Numbered from the stretch's first letter, positions 17,233-27,457 are shown. The stretch: DNA of 64,000 bases from Enterococcus alishanensis (GCF_019218635.1 NZ_JAHUZB010000004.1:62001-126000); one strand, 5' to 3'. Translations and numbers: made by a program. The notes: generated by a model from the letters alone, not told the origin.

Positions 17233-17387
17233 TAATAAGAGAATTTTGAGATCAAACTCAAAATTCTCTTTTTTTGTACCATCAAAGCCGACAAAAATGA
17301 AACAACGATTCCCAAACCAAGAAATACGCCAATCGGTCTTTTAAATTTTTTCAATACTTTTCTTGTATCATCCATAAATTTCTCCAT
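17178..17387 (-). CDS. Possible small single-span membrane protein
   Basis: A 69-residue frame starts [22 protein letters not shown] and has one good membrane segment ([19 protein letters not shown]) after a basic helix. An AAGGAA site precedes ATG 17387. Against it, the 3' half runs through the telA terminator in antisense and into telA, so the coding 3' end looks accidental. It may be a real gene with a changed tail or a chance frame. Confidence 0.3.
   Translation of the reverse strand: MEKFMDDTRKVLKKFKRPIGVFLGLGIVVSFLSALMVQKKRILSLISKFSYYYSCEVNSINLVFNSFSI
17238..17275 (+). terminator. Terminator of xpaC-telA
   Basis: A 13-base-pair stem (AGAGAATTTTGAG, loop ATCAAA) is followed by seven T residues. 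Confidence 0.85.
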
Positions 17388-17409
17388 TACATTCCTTGTA
17401 TCCGTTTTC

Positions 17410-17446
17410 AAAAAAAGTTAAGTTTTTCCATTGATTGAAAAAACTT
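17410..17446 (-). terminator. Terminator of truA
   Basis: On the minus strand, AAGTTTTTTC and GAAAAACTT arms are followed by a T run (plus-strand A run at 17410-17416). Confidence 0.6.
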
Positions 17447-17460
17447 ACTCCGTGAACGAT

Positions 17461-18198
17461 TTAATAATATACATCATCCAAAAACAAACCTTGTGCTGGT
17501 GCAGTTTCACCAGCGGCCTCTCTTATTTTGTGATCTAATACTTCATCAATTGTTTCTAATGGTAATTTTCCAGTCCCAATCTCTAAAATCGTGCCCATCA
17601 AGATGCGCACCATCTTATGCAAAAAACCATTCCCAACAAAAGTAAAGGCTACTAAATGTCCGTTTTGTTCAATTGAAATATCCTCAATTGTCCGAATAGT
17701 TGATTTTTTGGTTTTCTTTAGTGCGGAAAAACCAATAAAATCATGGGTCCCAATTAACTTTTGACAAGCTTGATTAATTTTTTCCAAATCTAATTCTTGA
17801 GGAAAATAAAAACTACGATACCGTTCAAATGCTGATGGAATCTCGGCATTCCAAATATAATACGTATATTTTTTTCCTTTGGCATTGTAGCGGGCGTGGA
17901 ATCTATCGGGCATTTCTATTGCTGCTTTAACTACAATATCACCTGGCAAATAACGATTTAAAAAATCAATCATCTCTGGTGGGGTCAATTCTGACTGGGT
18001 CTTGAAATTGGCAATTTGCCCGCGAGCATGGGTGCCTGCGTCAGTTCGACCGGAACCAATGATTTCAATTTCCTCACCAGTCATTTGTTGGAGGACCTTC
18101 TCAATTTTCCCTTGAATTGTTTTTTCTGAATTTCCCAATCGCTGCCAACCAAGGTAGCGTCGTCCATCGTACTCAATCGTTAATTTTATATTTTTCAT
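17461..18198 (-). CDS. truA: tRNA pseudouridine(38-40) synthase TruA
   Basis: TruA isomerises uridines 38-40 in the tRNA anticodon arm. The 245-residue length is normal. The catalytic aspartate lies in GSGRTDAGTHARGQ, the N-terminus is the typical IKLTIEYDGRRYLGWQR, and the C-terminus has FVGNGFLHKMVRILMGTILEIGTGK. I chose ATG 18198 because an AGGAG-like site is upstream; the frame open to 18249 lacks conservation and nears the upstream terminator. Confidence 0.95.
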   Translation of the reverse strand: MKNIKLTIEYDGRRYLGWQRLGNSEKTIQGKIEKVLQQMTGEEIEIIGSGRTDAGTHARGQIANFKTQSELTPPEMIDFLNRYLPGDIVVKAAIEMPDRFHARYNAKGKKYTYYIWNAEIPSAFERYRSFYFPQELDLEKINQACQKLIGTHDFIGFSALKKTKKSTIRTIEDISIEQNGHLVAFTFVGNGFLHKMVRILMGTILEIGTGKLPLETIDEVLDHKIREAAGETAPAQGLFLDDVYY

Positions 18199-18237
18199 TG
18201 TGTGCTCCTCAAACTCATTTGCCTTCATTTTACCATA

Positions 18238-18270
18238 TAAAAAAACCACGTCTAATAAAGGCGTAGTTTC
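18238..18270 (-). terminator. Terminator of the glycosyltransferase pair
   Basis: On the minus strand, arms AAACTACGCC and GACGTGGTTT with a short loop are followed by a T tract. Confidence 0.65.
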
Positions 18271-18275
18271 AACTT

Positions 18276-19619
18276 TTACATAATATCTTTAGATAGTTCT
18301 TCTTGAATTTTTTTCTCATCTCGTCTACGATCAGGACTTTTCCAAGTACCGGAACCAAAACCAAGAATTGTTTTAACAGCTGGGATAAAGGTTGTCACAA
18401 TCGTCACGGCATTCATCATCCAATAAAACAACATATATAAAGGTGCAAAGAATATATATTTCATCTTCCGACCATGATCATCTGCTAAAAGTGCCGCAAA
18501 TAATTGGAAGAAACCTGAAATCATCTCAAAAACGACAAACACAAAAGCCATCGTAAACATATGATAAATTCTTTCATAATTGCCTTGGCTTAAAAAGTAG
18601 AAAAATAATCCGACAAACCAAAAAGTAAACAACCAGAAACAAAATGACCATAGAATACTTAAAGTTTGATCAACATACATAATGGTACGACCAATATTTT
18701 TAAAAGGATGTAACAATACTTTTTTGAAATTTGTTAGCCAGACTTCTGTCCCGCCTTTTGCCCAGCGTTGACGTTGACGATATAGCATCCGTAAAGTTTC
18801 TGGAACTTCCATAAAGAACATGATTCCAGGTGCAAATAAAGACAACCAGCCATCCATTTGATGATCCCAAGCGATACTAATATCTTCGGTTGCACGATCT
18901 TGACGGAACAACCCAACATCAACTAACGCATCTTTGCGATACATTGTATTGGCACCACTATAAGCATACAGACCACCAAAAACACCTTTTTGAGTTCGTT
19001 TAATGATACCGACGATACTAGAAAATTCTACGGTTTGCGATTTGGTTATCAATCGACTACGATTTTGAACATCCATATTTGCTGTAACAGCAGCAATATT
19101 GGTACTATCTTCTCGTAAAAAATAATTGATATATTGATTTAGTGCGTCTGGTTCCGGTACCGTATCAGCATCATTACTTAGAATCAGTTCACCTTTCGCA
19201 AAACCAACACCGATATCAAAAGCATGAGCTTTGCCTTTATTTTTTTCAATCCTAATCACCCGTAAATTATCATATTGTTCCATTAATCGGGCCAAAATAT
19301 TAGGAGTATCATCTGTTGACCCATCATCCGTCACCAATACTTCATAATTCCGGTAATTCAACTCATTCATCAAATAATTAATGGTATTTTCAATCACAAT
19401 TTCTTCATTGTGAGCCGGTACCATGATGGTGACAAACGGTTCAATTTCAATCGGAATATCCCCTAAATCCTTTTGTCGATACTTGAAAATAAATCGATAA
19501 CAAAAGACACCGATAAACCAAGAGAATCCGCCTAAAATTGGATAAGTCAATAAAATTAAAAATAGTAAGGTCAAAACTACATCGACTACCATATTTCCTG
19601 TATGAAACATCACGTTCAT
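18276..19619 (-). CDS. Processive membrane glycosyltransferase, GT2 (PgaC/IcaA-like)
   Basis: This 447-residue inner-membrane polysaccharide synthase has N-terminal membrane segments (residues 9-45), a GT2 catalytic domain and C-terminal segments (about 325-420). Motifs are VLVTDDGSTDDT, LSNDADTVPEPD, TEDISIAWDHQ and RQRQRWAKGG, the D,D,D,Q(Q/R)xRW set of cellulose, hyaluronan and poly-N-acetylglucosamine synthases. The arrangement is like PgaC/IcaA, but the sugar cannot be determined. It overlaps the preceding small membrane protein gene by four bases (ATGA), indicating a two-gene operon. Confidence 0.85.
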   Translation of the reverse strand: MNVMFHTGNMVVDVVLTLLFLILLTYPILGGFSWFIGVFCYRFIFKYRQKDLGDIPIEIEPFVTIMVPAHNEEIVIENTINYLMNELNYRNYEVLVTDDGSTDDTPNILARLMEQYDNLRVIRIEKNKGKAHAFDIGVGFAKGELILSNDADTVPEPDALNQYINYFLREDSTNIAAVTANMDVQNRSRLITKSQTVEFSSIVGIIKRTQKGVFGGLYAYSGANTMYRKDALVDVGLFRQDRATEDISIAWDHQMDGWLSLFAPGIMFFMEVPETLRMLYRQRQRWAKGGTEVWLTNFKKVLLHPFKNIGRTIMYVDQTLSILWSFCFWLFTFWFVGLFFYFLSQGNYERIYHMFTMAFVFVVFEMISGFFQLFAALLADDHGRKMKYIFFAPLYMLFYWMMNAVTIVTTFIPAVKTILGFGSGTWKSPDRRRDEKKIQEELSKDIM

Positions 19620-20122
19620 AAGCCCACCCCATTTTCTTTAAACAAGTCCGAGATAAAATGTGTATCCAAATTTTGTTCTTCTTTAACTGCATAATATTTT
19701 ACCGTGTGACGAAAATCTTTATCACCAAAACGATCAGTGTAGCAATTATTTAATAAGTTACGACGCTTATTTAAGCGTTCTTCATCAAAAGTATTTTCCT
19801 TGCGTAACAATCCACCAAAACGGTGATTGTTCCATAAAGTTAAGGCAACATAGGTTACTAAAATGATTAAAAAGGCGACTGCTAAAAATAAAACTAAAAA
19901 CATCAACGAACGAATTTCTTCTGAGTAACTGTGGAAGTATTGGCTAATATTTAACTTGGGGAAAAGTATTGGTGTAAAAATCCAAACAAATGGTAAAAAT
20001 ACACCTAGCCAGCCGATCGATCCAATCACCGTTTGAAAAATTTTCAAACCGAGATGCCCTTTCTCGAAAAATTTATCTTTTACTAAGAAAGAGGCAACAT
20101 CTTCACGGGTATTTTTCTTCAT
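19616..20122 (-). CDS. Small membrane partner of the GT2 synthase
   Basis: This is a 168-residue protein with two membrane segments (about 28-50 and 70-98) flanked by charged cytoplasmic regions. It precedes and overlaps the GT2 synthase gene by four bases. By position, size and topology it resembles small accessory subunits such as PgaD/IcaD that assist processive synthases. I see no sequence motif that proves homology, so the role is inferred from context. The ribosome site precedes ATG 20122. Confidence 0.65.
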   Translation of the reverse strand: MKKNTREDVASFLVKDKFFEKGHLGLKIFQTVIGSIGWLGVFLPFVWIFTPILFPKLNISQYFHSYSEEIRSLMFLVLFLAVAFLIILVTYVALTLWNNHRFGGLLRKENTFDEERLNKRRNLLNNCYTDRFGDKDFRHTVKYYAVKEEQNLDTHFISDLFKENGVGL

Positions 20123-20301
20123 AATTCTTCACTCCATTTCTGACTGAGATCATTCTATTCTTTTTTTTCTGAAATAAGAAATAATATACACTGATTTTCA
20201 AACTTATTTTCATTTTCAATAAATTGCTTAAGAATAGTTATTATTAATTATTTAATTATTTTAAAATAATCTTAATAAACCCTTTTCTAATTTAAAATTT
20301 A

Positions 20302-20340
20302 AAAAAACCTAAAGCAGCTTTTTTCTGCTTTAGGAAAAAT
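20302..20340 (-). terminator. Terminator of the large adhesin gene
   Basis: A perfect 10-base stem CCTAAAGCAG / CTGCTTTAGG is followed on the minus strand by a T run. Confidence 0.85.
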
Positions 20341-20355
20341 TATGGCTTAAATTCT

Positions 20356-23300
20356 TCAAGATTCATTATTTTTTCTACGATACCAATAAACTCCACCAGC
20401 CAAAATTACCAGTAACATCCCGCTGATCCAAAGAATTGGTGAATTCAGATCATTGGTTTGGGGATAGCGGATATTATTAGATCCAAACCTAGTATTTTTT
20501 GGATGACTAGGATTATTGGGTTGATTTGAATGATTTGGTGGCGTTGAGATTGGTTGATTGCTTACCGTTAACAGTACTTTTTCAGGTTCACCAGCCGCTT
20601 CTTTTTCAATGACTACCGGATATAAATCTTTTGATTTTTGATAACCTTCGGGAGCGGTCACTTCTTTAAAGAAGTAACTGCCTGGTGCCATATCTGCCAG
20701 ATCCAGCTGACCTTCACGATTAGTAGTTAGATTATCTTTGATTACCTTTTTATTATCATCCAATAATTGGAAAGTCGCGCCAGCTAATTTTTCACCTTTT
20801 GGGTTAACCTTCGTTAGTTGAATTGACCCTTGATAATTTTTCCAGACAGGCAAACTTTTCGTTTCTGGTTTTCCTGACTGGTTATTAGCAATCGTAAAGT
20901 TTTTTATTTGTGTATCTAACAAGTAACCGGTTGGTGCTTTGACTTCTTTTAACTGATAATCGCCTGGTGCTAAATGATCGATTGTTACCTCACCATTTTT
21001 ATCAGAGCGCCATTTAGTTGTTCCATCAAGCATATTTCCTGCTTGATCCAGTAATACAAATTCTGCACCAGCCAAAGGATTACCTTTCGCATTTTCTTTA
21101 ACGAATTTAACTGATTGTTGATAATTAATAAATTTGCCTAACTTTTGAACTTTTTGCTCCACTGCTGACGAGTCGATTGTAAAGTTCACAGTCTTATCAT
21201 TAACGATATAACCATCAGGTGCTTTTATTTCCTGCAATTGATAATCACCTGGTGCCAAACCAGTAATATTTATTTTTCCTTGTGAATCAGAGACTACTTG
21301 TTGGACCTCGGTTTTATTACTACCAGCTATCTTCCACAATTTAAATTGCGCCTGAGCTAAAGGCTGATCAGAGTCATTCACTTTTTCTAGCTCAATAGTT
21401 CCTTTAAAATTGATAAATCTACCTACTTGAATGATATCTGGTTGACCTACTGTCGCATCCTCAATCGTAAATTTTTCTGACAAATTTTGATTTAAAATAA
21501 AACCATCTGGTGCTTTGGTTTCTTTAAATTGGTAAGTTCCTGGTGCTAAACCAGTAGCTGTGGCGATACCGTCTGCTTGGCTGACAATATTTTCCGCTAC
21601 CACTTCACCCGCTGCATTAACAACAGCAAAAACTGCTCCAGCCAAACCAACGTCTTGACCGTCCACCTCACTGTATTTTTGGATTTGGGCGCTACCTTGA
21701 TAATTTTTAAATGGTGTCACTTCATTATAAACAATTTTTTCTGTCGGGTTGCTAACATAAACTGGTGAACCCTCTGTTGATACTGGCATTGTAAACCGAA
21801 CCACCTCTTGATTTAAGAGATAGCCAGTTGTCGCACTAATTTCTTTGAACTGATACGTTGTCCCAGCAGTTAAGTTTTCAAAGGTGAAATAACCGTCCTC
21901 ACCTGAAGTAACCGGCGTACCGATTGGCGTTTCACCATCTTCACTATAAAGTTGGAAACTGGCGCCAGCTAATATTTTTTGTTCACCAGTTTCAGCAAAT
22001 AAACTGCCGTCAATTTTAGTAAAACGTGCGTTACCTAAATAATCTATTAAAGGATCTTCAGCAGTATTTAATTCTACTGGTGCAGGTGCTTGGTCGCTAG
22101 CATCGCCTTGAATTGCAAAACTAAAGATTTGATTGTTGAAATAGTAACCTGTCGGAGCAGCGCTTTCTCTCACTTGATATTTTCCAGGTGGTAAATCAGT
22201 TAGGTTAAGCACCCCTGCTTCATCCGTTACAAAGTTAGTTGTCGGCTGATATTCACTAAAATCATTTGTATCTAACGGTGCCCATTCTACTGAAAATGTT
22301 GCATTTGCAATTGGCTCCTTGGCTTCATTTGTTTTATAAAGTCGAGCACTTCCTCGATAATTCGTCAGTGTTAAAGAAGTCACTGGAGCACCATCAACAA
22401 TTACTTGACGTTGACCAGTATCATTCATATTCACACTAAAAGGTAATCGTTTTTGATTTAATAAATATTGTAAGTTCCCTGCTGCATCTGTTGGTGAGGA
22501 TATCTCAAATAGACGATAATTGCCATCAGTTAAACCAGTTAACTTTTTCCCATTTTCTTCAGCTGCAAACGGTCTCCCATAGGCTGCAAAAATGCCCTGC
22601 TCATTTTCCTTTTCTAAAGCAAACAATCCCCCTGAAATTTTTTGTCCACTTGCATCTTCTTTATTAAAAGTCAGTGAAACAGGCTGATTAATAATCTTTT
22701 CAATCTCATTTTCTTGCGAGGAGTTTCGATCAACTCTTAATTCAACTCCCTGCATTAATTCATCACTAATCGTATACCCATCTGGTGCTTGCGTTTCCTT
22801 TAATATATAGCGAAAGCCATTTACTGAGTCGGTGTTGGTATAAACTAAATTACCGAAAGTTGCTTGACCTTGTTGATCAGTCGTAACTTCGTATAATTTT
22901 TGCTCAGGAATCGTTTCATTATTAAATACACGAGTCAAAGTTAATTTGGCGCCAGCCAAAACAGCCCCCTCGTCATTATTTTTTTGAACAGTTACCGAAC
23001 CTTTTTCACCAATTGCTGTACCGCTTGTATTGGTAATCTGGATGGTTTGCGATTGTTGGGTATCTGGATGAGGAATGACACCTTCTTTGGTAGTCACATT
23101 CACCATATTACTAACCTGTTCCCGCGCAGTTGTAAAGTTAGGACTTGAACGATATGAAATATAATAAGGTTTTTCTATAAAACCTGTTTGAGATTGTCCT
23201 TCTTCCAAATAATCTTTTGAAAAGGCAATAACCATTTTTTGCTGTCCAGAAACATTATCGGTAGTGATATTTAAGGTGTAATCTGTTCCTTGTCTCAAAG

Positions 23301-26300
23301 TTTGACTGGTTTGATTGACATTGCCATTTTCCGTCACTGTACCTTGATAAATATTAATTGAAGCTGGGTCAATTGTTTGATTATTAGAAGGCATGTCAGT
23401 AATCGTTGGTTCCACCAATAAAGATTGATTGCGATTTAACCACAAACCCCAATTAATCGTATTGGTTGAGGCATTGTAATTAACCGACTTATTAACGATT
23501 TCATTGCTGTACTCAATTGAAACTGAAGCTGGCAAACTTTCGGTAAGCCCATTTATTGTAATATCCGCAGTATTTTTGTAACTGCTTTGATCTTGAATAA
23601 TCTGATTCTTCAAGCTAGTTTTAAATTGAATCTGAAAAACCTTTGGCGTATCGTAATTGCTACCACCAGGAATACTTGTTTGATTGTTCCCGATTGAGAT
23701 AGCTAATTGATTATTATTTTCTGTTGGTTCCGATGAAGTAATATAAGAACTATTTTTTTGTTCCCCAGCAAAAAGCGAATCGTCAGTGGCTTCAAAGCGG
23801 CCTGTATTATTATCGATGATCCCTCTAGTGATTGTTAAAGAATCTTTCAGATAAACTTGATTACCAGTAATCGGATCATTGAAATCAAATTGATTAACTA
23901 GTTGATTATTATAATTTGCCACAATGGTCCAAGTAATTTCTTTGGTAACTGGATTGTAGCTACCAGATTTTTCTCCTTGATTGGCTTCTTCGGTAGTGGT
24001 TTCAAAACCGTTGTTTGATTTTGCTTCATGATCATTATTGTTTTGGTCCGTCCACTTCATTTCAATTTCATTATTGTAATTCAATCTTTGTGGCGTAGGC
24101 GGATTACTACTGGAAAACTGATTATAATAAGTTTGATATTTCATACTGAAGGAATGATCGGTTGTAAGATACTTATTCAAAAATTTCACAGTAAAATATT
24201 GATACGTATCACTATACTGATCTTGTCCAGTAACAATATTTACTTCAAAATCTGGATCATCATCACCAAAAATATACTGTCCATTCAACAAAACTTGACT
24301 GTTTAATGTTTCTCCAGTCTGATTATCTACGATTTCCACACCAGCAATACTTTCTCCATCAACTTGATATTGAGGAAATGAAACATATCCTTTTTCTGAT
24401 TGAGTCAACGTGTCAGTAAAGGTGGCATTTTTTATTTGATAGCGATTGCGGTTAATATCTACCGACCAATTAGCAATTTTTGACCCGACTTCAACTGAAG
24501 GTGCATTTTTTATAACTGCTTGTTGAACTGGTTGTGAAATATTTGGTGTAGTCGTTAGCCCATTTGTTTCAGCCGTGTTGGTAATTTTCGGTTGACTGTC
24601 ATCAGATACAATCCCATTCACTTTTGAAGTATAAACGATGTCAATCGCTTGATTTTGCATGATTTGATCATTAAAAGTTACAGTCAATTTATTGGTGGGA
24701 CTTCCTGATGTAACATTTACTTCGTAGGTATTATCTGGGACCAGTTGACCTCTAGAAAACTGTCCATTTGGGTTAGCAATCATATAATAAAGTTTGACAT
24801 CATCTGCGGTCACATCCATATTGTTAGAAAAATTATCTGTCACAGTAGCACCATTGGCAATTTGTTTTTGCCCATAATTGTAGCGAATAGTCCATGAATA
24901 TTGCTGATTACTAGCAGAATAATTTGATTGAACTTTTTCAATTAACTTGCCATAGCTTGCCGTTACTGACGCACTAGCGGGTAAATTATTAAAAGTTACG
25001 TTATTGGTAAAAGTCGCATTACCGCCGTTAGCCGGTTTCGCTTCATCATTAATTTTTGTCTGATAAACAATTCGATAAGCTTGATTAATCATGCCATTAA
25101 ATTTGATATTGCCATTATTATCAATTTGATATTGATCAGCAGTTAATGCTGTATTGCCAACACTTGTTACATTGCCAGAAAAATCTAACTGCACTGGAAA
25201 AACTTGAGCTGATTCAAAAGTTGTATCAGTCGGAAAAGTTTCATTGACCACTGGATCAGTTAGTGTCGACAAATCCTTATTCACATCTACCGACCAAATA
25301 ATTTTCTCTGGGTTAATTTGTTTATCAAAATTCCCCGCTTTAGAAACCGAGGTTGCCGTTTCTGGTTGAATCATAATTGACATCGGCGGTAACTGGTATT
25401 CTGTCGGAAATATAAGTTGATTTATTCCTGGTTGGGTAATCACTTGACGATCAAATTTAGTTGCCACATTAATTTCGCCAGACTGCAAAGGTTCAAAAGT
25501 TCCAGTTGTCCCACCAGTAGTATCAGTCAAGGTAATGCGAATCATTTTAGTAACCGGATCAATCGTATATTTCCCTAAAGTCAGACTCGGATTATCAGGA
25601 TCAACTAATGGTTCATCAATGAAATTTTCCACGGTTAAACCGTCTGGTAATGGAAACTCATAATAATCACCAATCTGTAACTGGGTACGCACCGTTTCTG
25701 GTACAGCAAAATTAATTTTCAAACTACTAGGTTGAGAAATAATAGCCGGATTAGGAATATCGGCAACAACATTAGTAACAAACCGATCACCAGGTGAATA
25801 TTGGTCAATTAAATCACCAATGTTCGCCGCTGCTCGTAAAGTCGTTACTCTTTGTTGCTTTTTTAGTTTATTTCCAGATGTAGCAGTGCTACTTTCTGTT
25901 GTTTCCTCACTTGAAGATTGGCTTTGAGTAGTTTCTTCACTAGAACTTTTAGGTTCACTAGTTTCTTCCTTAGTATCAGTCGCTTCAGTAGTTGAACTTT
26001 CTACTACAGGTAAACTGGCTGATAGTTGTTGTTTATCCAATGTCGCTGTGATCGAAGTCTGGTCTGTCGTCAAACTTAGCTTTAACGAAATATCCTCTTT
26101 TACATTTGGCTGAATAACTATACGCAATTGATTTTGATTAATCGATGTTGGCGTAGTTGGTTGAATGGGTGATTCTCTTAGTTCATCTGATGAAGCGTTT
26201 GTTGTCGCCACAGCAGTTAAACTAGAAGGTTCGCCACTTTTTTCCACGACAATTCCTGGATTTTTTTCAGAAATTTCAGCTGTGTTTATTTTAATTCCTT

Positions 26301-26529
26301 CATTTAATGAAATAATTTTTTCACTGAAAGTGGTCTGTGTATTTGAAATTTGAAGGCTTAAATCCCCTTCTATCTCCTCAGTTGGTGCTTTTTGAATCAT
26401 AAAATCTTTTAGTTGAACGATACCATCAGTCGTTTCCCCTTCAGCTAACACTGTTAGTGGTAAAATATTTGATAAAATAATTGTCATTAGCATCATTAAA
26501 TAAATAAATTTGTTTTTCCCCTGTTTCAT
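20356..26529 (-). CDS. Giant sortase-anchored adhesin with SpaA/Cna-B repeats
   Basis: This is a 2057-residue wall-anchored surface protein. It has a signal peptide (residues 1-30), a Ser/Thr/Glu-rich linker (about 178-220), a long array of adhesin-type beta domains (about 230-1160; recurrent IxWxVxxN-type starts such as IIWSVDVNKD, WSWTIRYN-like, ITWTIVANYN), then about eight SpaA/Cna-B domains with the K...LAGAxFxL pattern (about 1170-1990). The C-terminus has the sorting signal YPQTN (about 2022-2026), a hydrophobic span and RRK tail. Collagen or other matrix binding is suggested by family only. YPQTN departs from canonical LPXTG. Confidence 0.9.
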   Translation of the reverse strand: MKQGKNKFIYLMMLMTIILSNILPLTVLAEGETTDGIVQLKDFMIQKAPTEEIEGDLSLQISNTQTTFSEKIISLNEGIKINTAEISEKNPGIVVEKSGEPSSLTAVATTNASSDELRESPIQPTTPTSINQNQLRIVIQPNVKEDISLKLSLTTDQTSITATLDKQQLSASLPVVESSTTEATDTKEETSEPKSSSEETTQSQSSSEETTESSTATSGNKLKKQQRVTTLRAAANIGDLIDQYSPGDRFVTNVVADIPNPAIISQPSSLKINFAVPETVRTQLQIGDYYEFPLPDGLTVENFIDEPLVDPDNPSLTLGKYTIDPVTKMIRITLTDTTGGTTGTFEPLQSGEINVATKFDRQVITQPGINQLIFPTEYQLPPMSIMIQPETATSVSKAGNFDKQINPEKIIWSVDVNKDLSTLTDPVVNETFPTDTTFESAQVFPVQLDFSGNVTSVGNTALTADQYQIDNNGNIKFNGMINQAYRIVYQTKINDEAKPANGGNATFTNNVTFNNLPASASVTASYGKLIEKVQSNYSASNQQYSWTIRYNYGQKQIANGATVTDNFSNNMDVTADDVKLYYMIANPNGQFSRGQLVPDNTYEVNVTSGSPTNKLTVTFNDQIMQNQAIDIVYTSKVNGIVSDDSQPKITNTAETNGLTTTPNISQPVQQAVIKNAPSVEVGSKIANWSVDINRNRYQIKNATFTDTLTQSEKGYVSFPQYQVDGESIAGVEIVDNQTGETLNSQVLLNGQYIFGDDDPDFEVNIVTGQDQYSDTYQYFTVKFLNKYLTTDHSFSMKYQTYYNQFSSSNPPTPQRLNYNNEIEMKWTDQNNNDHEAKSNNGFETTTEEANQGEKSGSYNPVTKEITWTIVANYNNQLVNQFDFNDPITGNQVYLKDSLTITRGIIDNNTGRFEATDDSLFAGEQKNSSYITSSEPTENNNQLAISIGNNQTSIPGGSNYDTPKVFQIQFKTSLKNQIIQDQSSYKNTADITINGLTESLPASVSIEYSNEIVNKSVNYNASTNTINWGLWLNRNQSLLVEPTITDMPSNNQTIDPASINIYQGTVTENGNVNQTSQTLRQGTDYTLNITTDNVSGQQKMVIAFSKDYLEEGQSQTGFIEKPYYISYRSSPNFTTAREQVSNMVNVTTKEGVIPHPDTQQSQTIQITNTSGTAIGEKGSVTVQKNNDEGAVLAGAKLTLTRVFNNETIPEQKLYEVTTDQQGQATFGNLVYTNTDSVNGFRYILKETQAPDGYTISDELMQGVELRVDRNSSQENEIEKIINQPVSLTFNKEDASGQKISGGLFALEKENEQGIFAAYGRPFAAEENGKKLTGLTDGNYRLFEISSPTDAAGNLQYLLNQKRLPFSVNMNDTGQRQVIVDGAPVTSLTLTNYRGSARLYKTNEAKEPIANATFSVEWAPLDTNDFSEYQPTTNFVTDEAGVLNLTDLPPGKYQVRESAAPTGYYFNNQIFSFAIQGDASDQAPAPVELNTAEDPLIDYLGNARFTKIDGSLFAETGEQKILAGASFQLYSEDGETPIGTPVTSGEDGYFTFENLTAGTTYQFKEISATTGYLLNQEVVRFTMPVSTEGSPVYVSNPTEKIVYNEVTPFKNYQGSAQIQKYSEVDGQDVGLAGAVFAVVNAAGEVVAENIVSQADGIATATGLAPGTYQFKETKAPDGFILNQNLSEKFTIEDATVGQPDIIQVGRFINFKGTIELEKVNDSDQPLAQAQFKLWKIAGSNKTEVQQVVSDSQGKINITGLAPGDYQLQEIKAPDGYIVNDKTVNFTIDSSAVEQKVQKLGKFINYQQSVKFVKENAKGNPLAGAEFVLLDQAGNMLDGTTKWRSDKNGEVTIDHLAPGDYQLKEVKAPTGYLLDTQIKNFTIANNQSGKPETKSLPVWKNYQGSIQLTKVNPKGEKLAGATFQLLDDNKKVIKDNLTTNREGQLDLADMAPGSYFFKEVTAPEGYQKSKDLYPVVIEKEAAGEPEKVLLTVSNQPISTPPNHSNQPNNPSHPKNTRFGSNNIRYPQTNDLNSPILWISGMLLVILAGGVYWYRRKNNES
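20570..23001 (-). repeat. Tandem SpaA/Cna-B coding repeats
   Basis: Eight diverged modules of roughly 80-110 codons each begin with a lysine strand and a LAGAxFxLxD core and end with a YxLKExxAPxGY motif. Intramolecular isopeptide bonds are typical of this fold. Boundaries are approximate. Confidence 0.75.
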
Positions 26530-26890
26530 TATAATTCCTCCTAAACGTCTTATCGCTTCAGGGTCATGCTATCAAAATTCTTCATTTTTATGAAAAATGT
26601 TGGCTGTAAAACCGCATTATATCAGTCTATATTGTATGAATTTGAATACAATAAAATTGAATTTATCAAGTTTATTCATCTTTTTTTTATTTTAGAATCT
26701 TTTTTTTTCTATGATAATTTATTTTGATTGAGCATATTTAAAAGCTTTCACAGAACTGTTTTTGTAGTTTAAAATAACATTTTTTAAAATAAATTCTAAA
26801 GTATTCAAAAGTGAAATCTTTGAGTTTTTAGATAATTACTTTTACTCTGAAGGTTGTTAGAAGAGACTAAAGAAAGTAGGATGAGAGATA
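26530..26890. other. AT-rich intergenic region between divergent genes
   Basis: This region holds the promoters of the adhesin gene (minus) and the DJ-1 gene (plus). It is very AT-rich with several T runs. I could not assign -35/-10 pairs confidently and saw no open frame of note. Confidence 0.6.
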
Positions 26891-27409
26891 ATGAACAACA
26901 ATAAAATTGCCGTATTAGTGACAGATTTAGTGGAAGATGTAGAATTAACTTCTCCTAGAAAAGCTTTAGAAGATGCTGGTTATGAATTGGTTCTAATTGA
27001 AAAAGAAGCTGGTAAAAAGATTGAAGGAAAAAAAGGAACAACTTTTATCATTGATCAAGCAATTGATGATGTAGCACCTACCGATTTTACGGGACTTTTA
27101 ATTCCTGGTGGTTTTTCACCTGATCAATTACGTTCTGATCAACGTTTTGTTGATTTTGTTACGTACTATTTAGAAAATGACTTACCTTTATTCGCGATTT
27201 GTCATGGCCCTCAATTATTTATTCAAACAGGATTAACAGAAGGTCGGACTATGACGGCTTATACTAGTGTTCAGCCAGATTTAATTTATGCTGGAGCTAA
27301 CCTAAAAGATCAATCCTTAGTCATTGATCGAGGTTTAGTCACTAGTCGAAACCCCGATGATCTACCTGATTTTAATCGTGGTATCTTAGAAGTTTTAGCT
27401 AATGCCTAA
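26891..27409 (+). CDS. DJ-1/PfpI family protein (YraA-like)
   Basis: This is a 172-residue class I glutamine-amidotransferase-like protein of the PfpI/DJ-1 group. The nucleophile elbow is AICHGPQLF with Cys104-His105, and the family core LLIPGGFSPDQLR is clear. Relatives act as glyoxalases or deglycases or as stress proteins, so the activity here is uncertain. A purine-rich site (GGATGAGAG) precedes ATG 26891. It is monocistronic and ends at a strong terminator. Confidence 0.88.
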   Translation: MNNNKIAVLVTDLVEDVELTSPRKALEDAGYELVLIEKEAGKKIEGKKGTTFIIDQAIDDVAPTDFTGLLIPGGFSPDQLRSDQRFVDFVTYYLENDLPLFAICHGPQLFIQTGLTEGRTMTAYTSVQPDLIYAGANLKDQSLVIDRGLVTSRNPDDLPDFNRGILEVLANA

Positions 27410-27457
27410 AAAAGTTGTGATTGAAGTGATTACTCACTTTAGTCACAACTTTTTTTG
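27410..27457 (+). terminator. Terminator of the DJ-1 gene
   Basis: An 18-base stem (AAGTTGTGATTGAAGTGA arm) with G-T pairs is followed by seven T residues. Confidence 0.85.
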
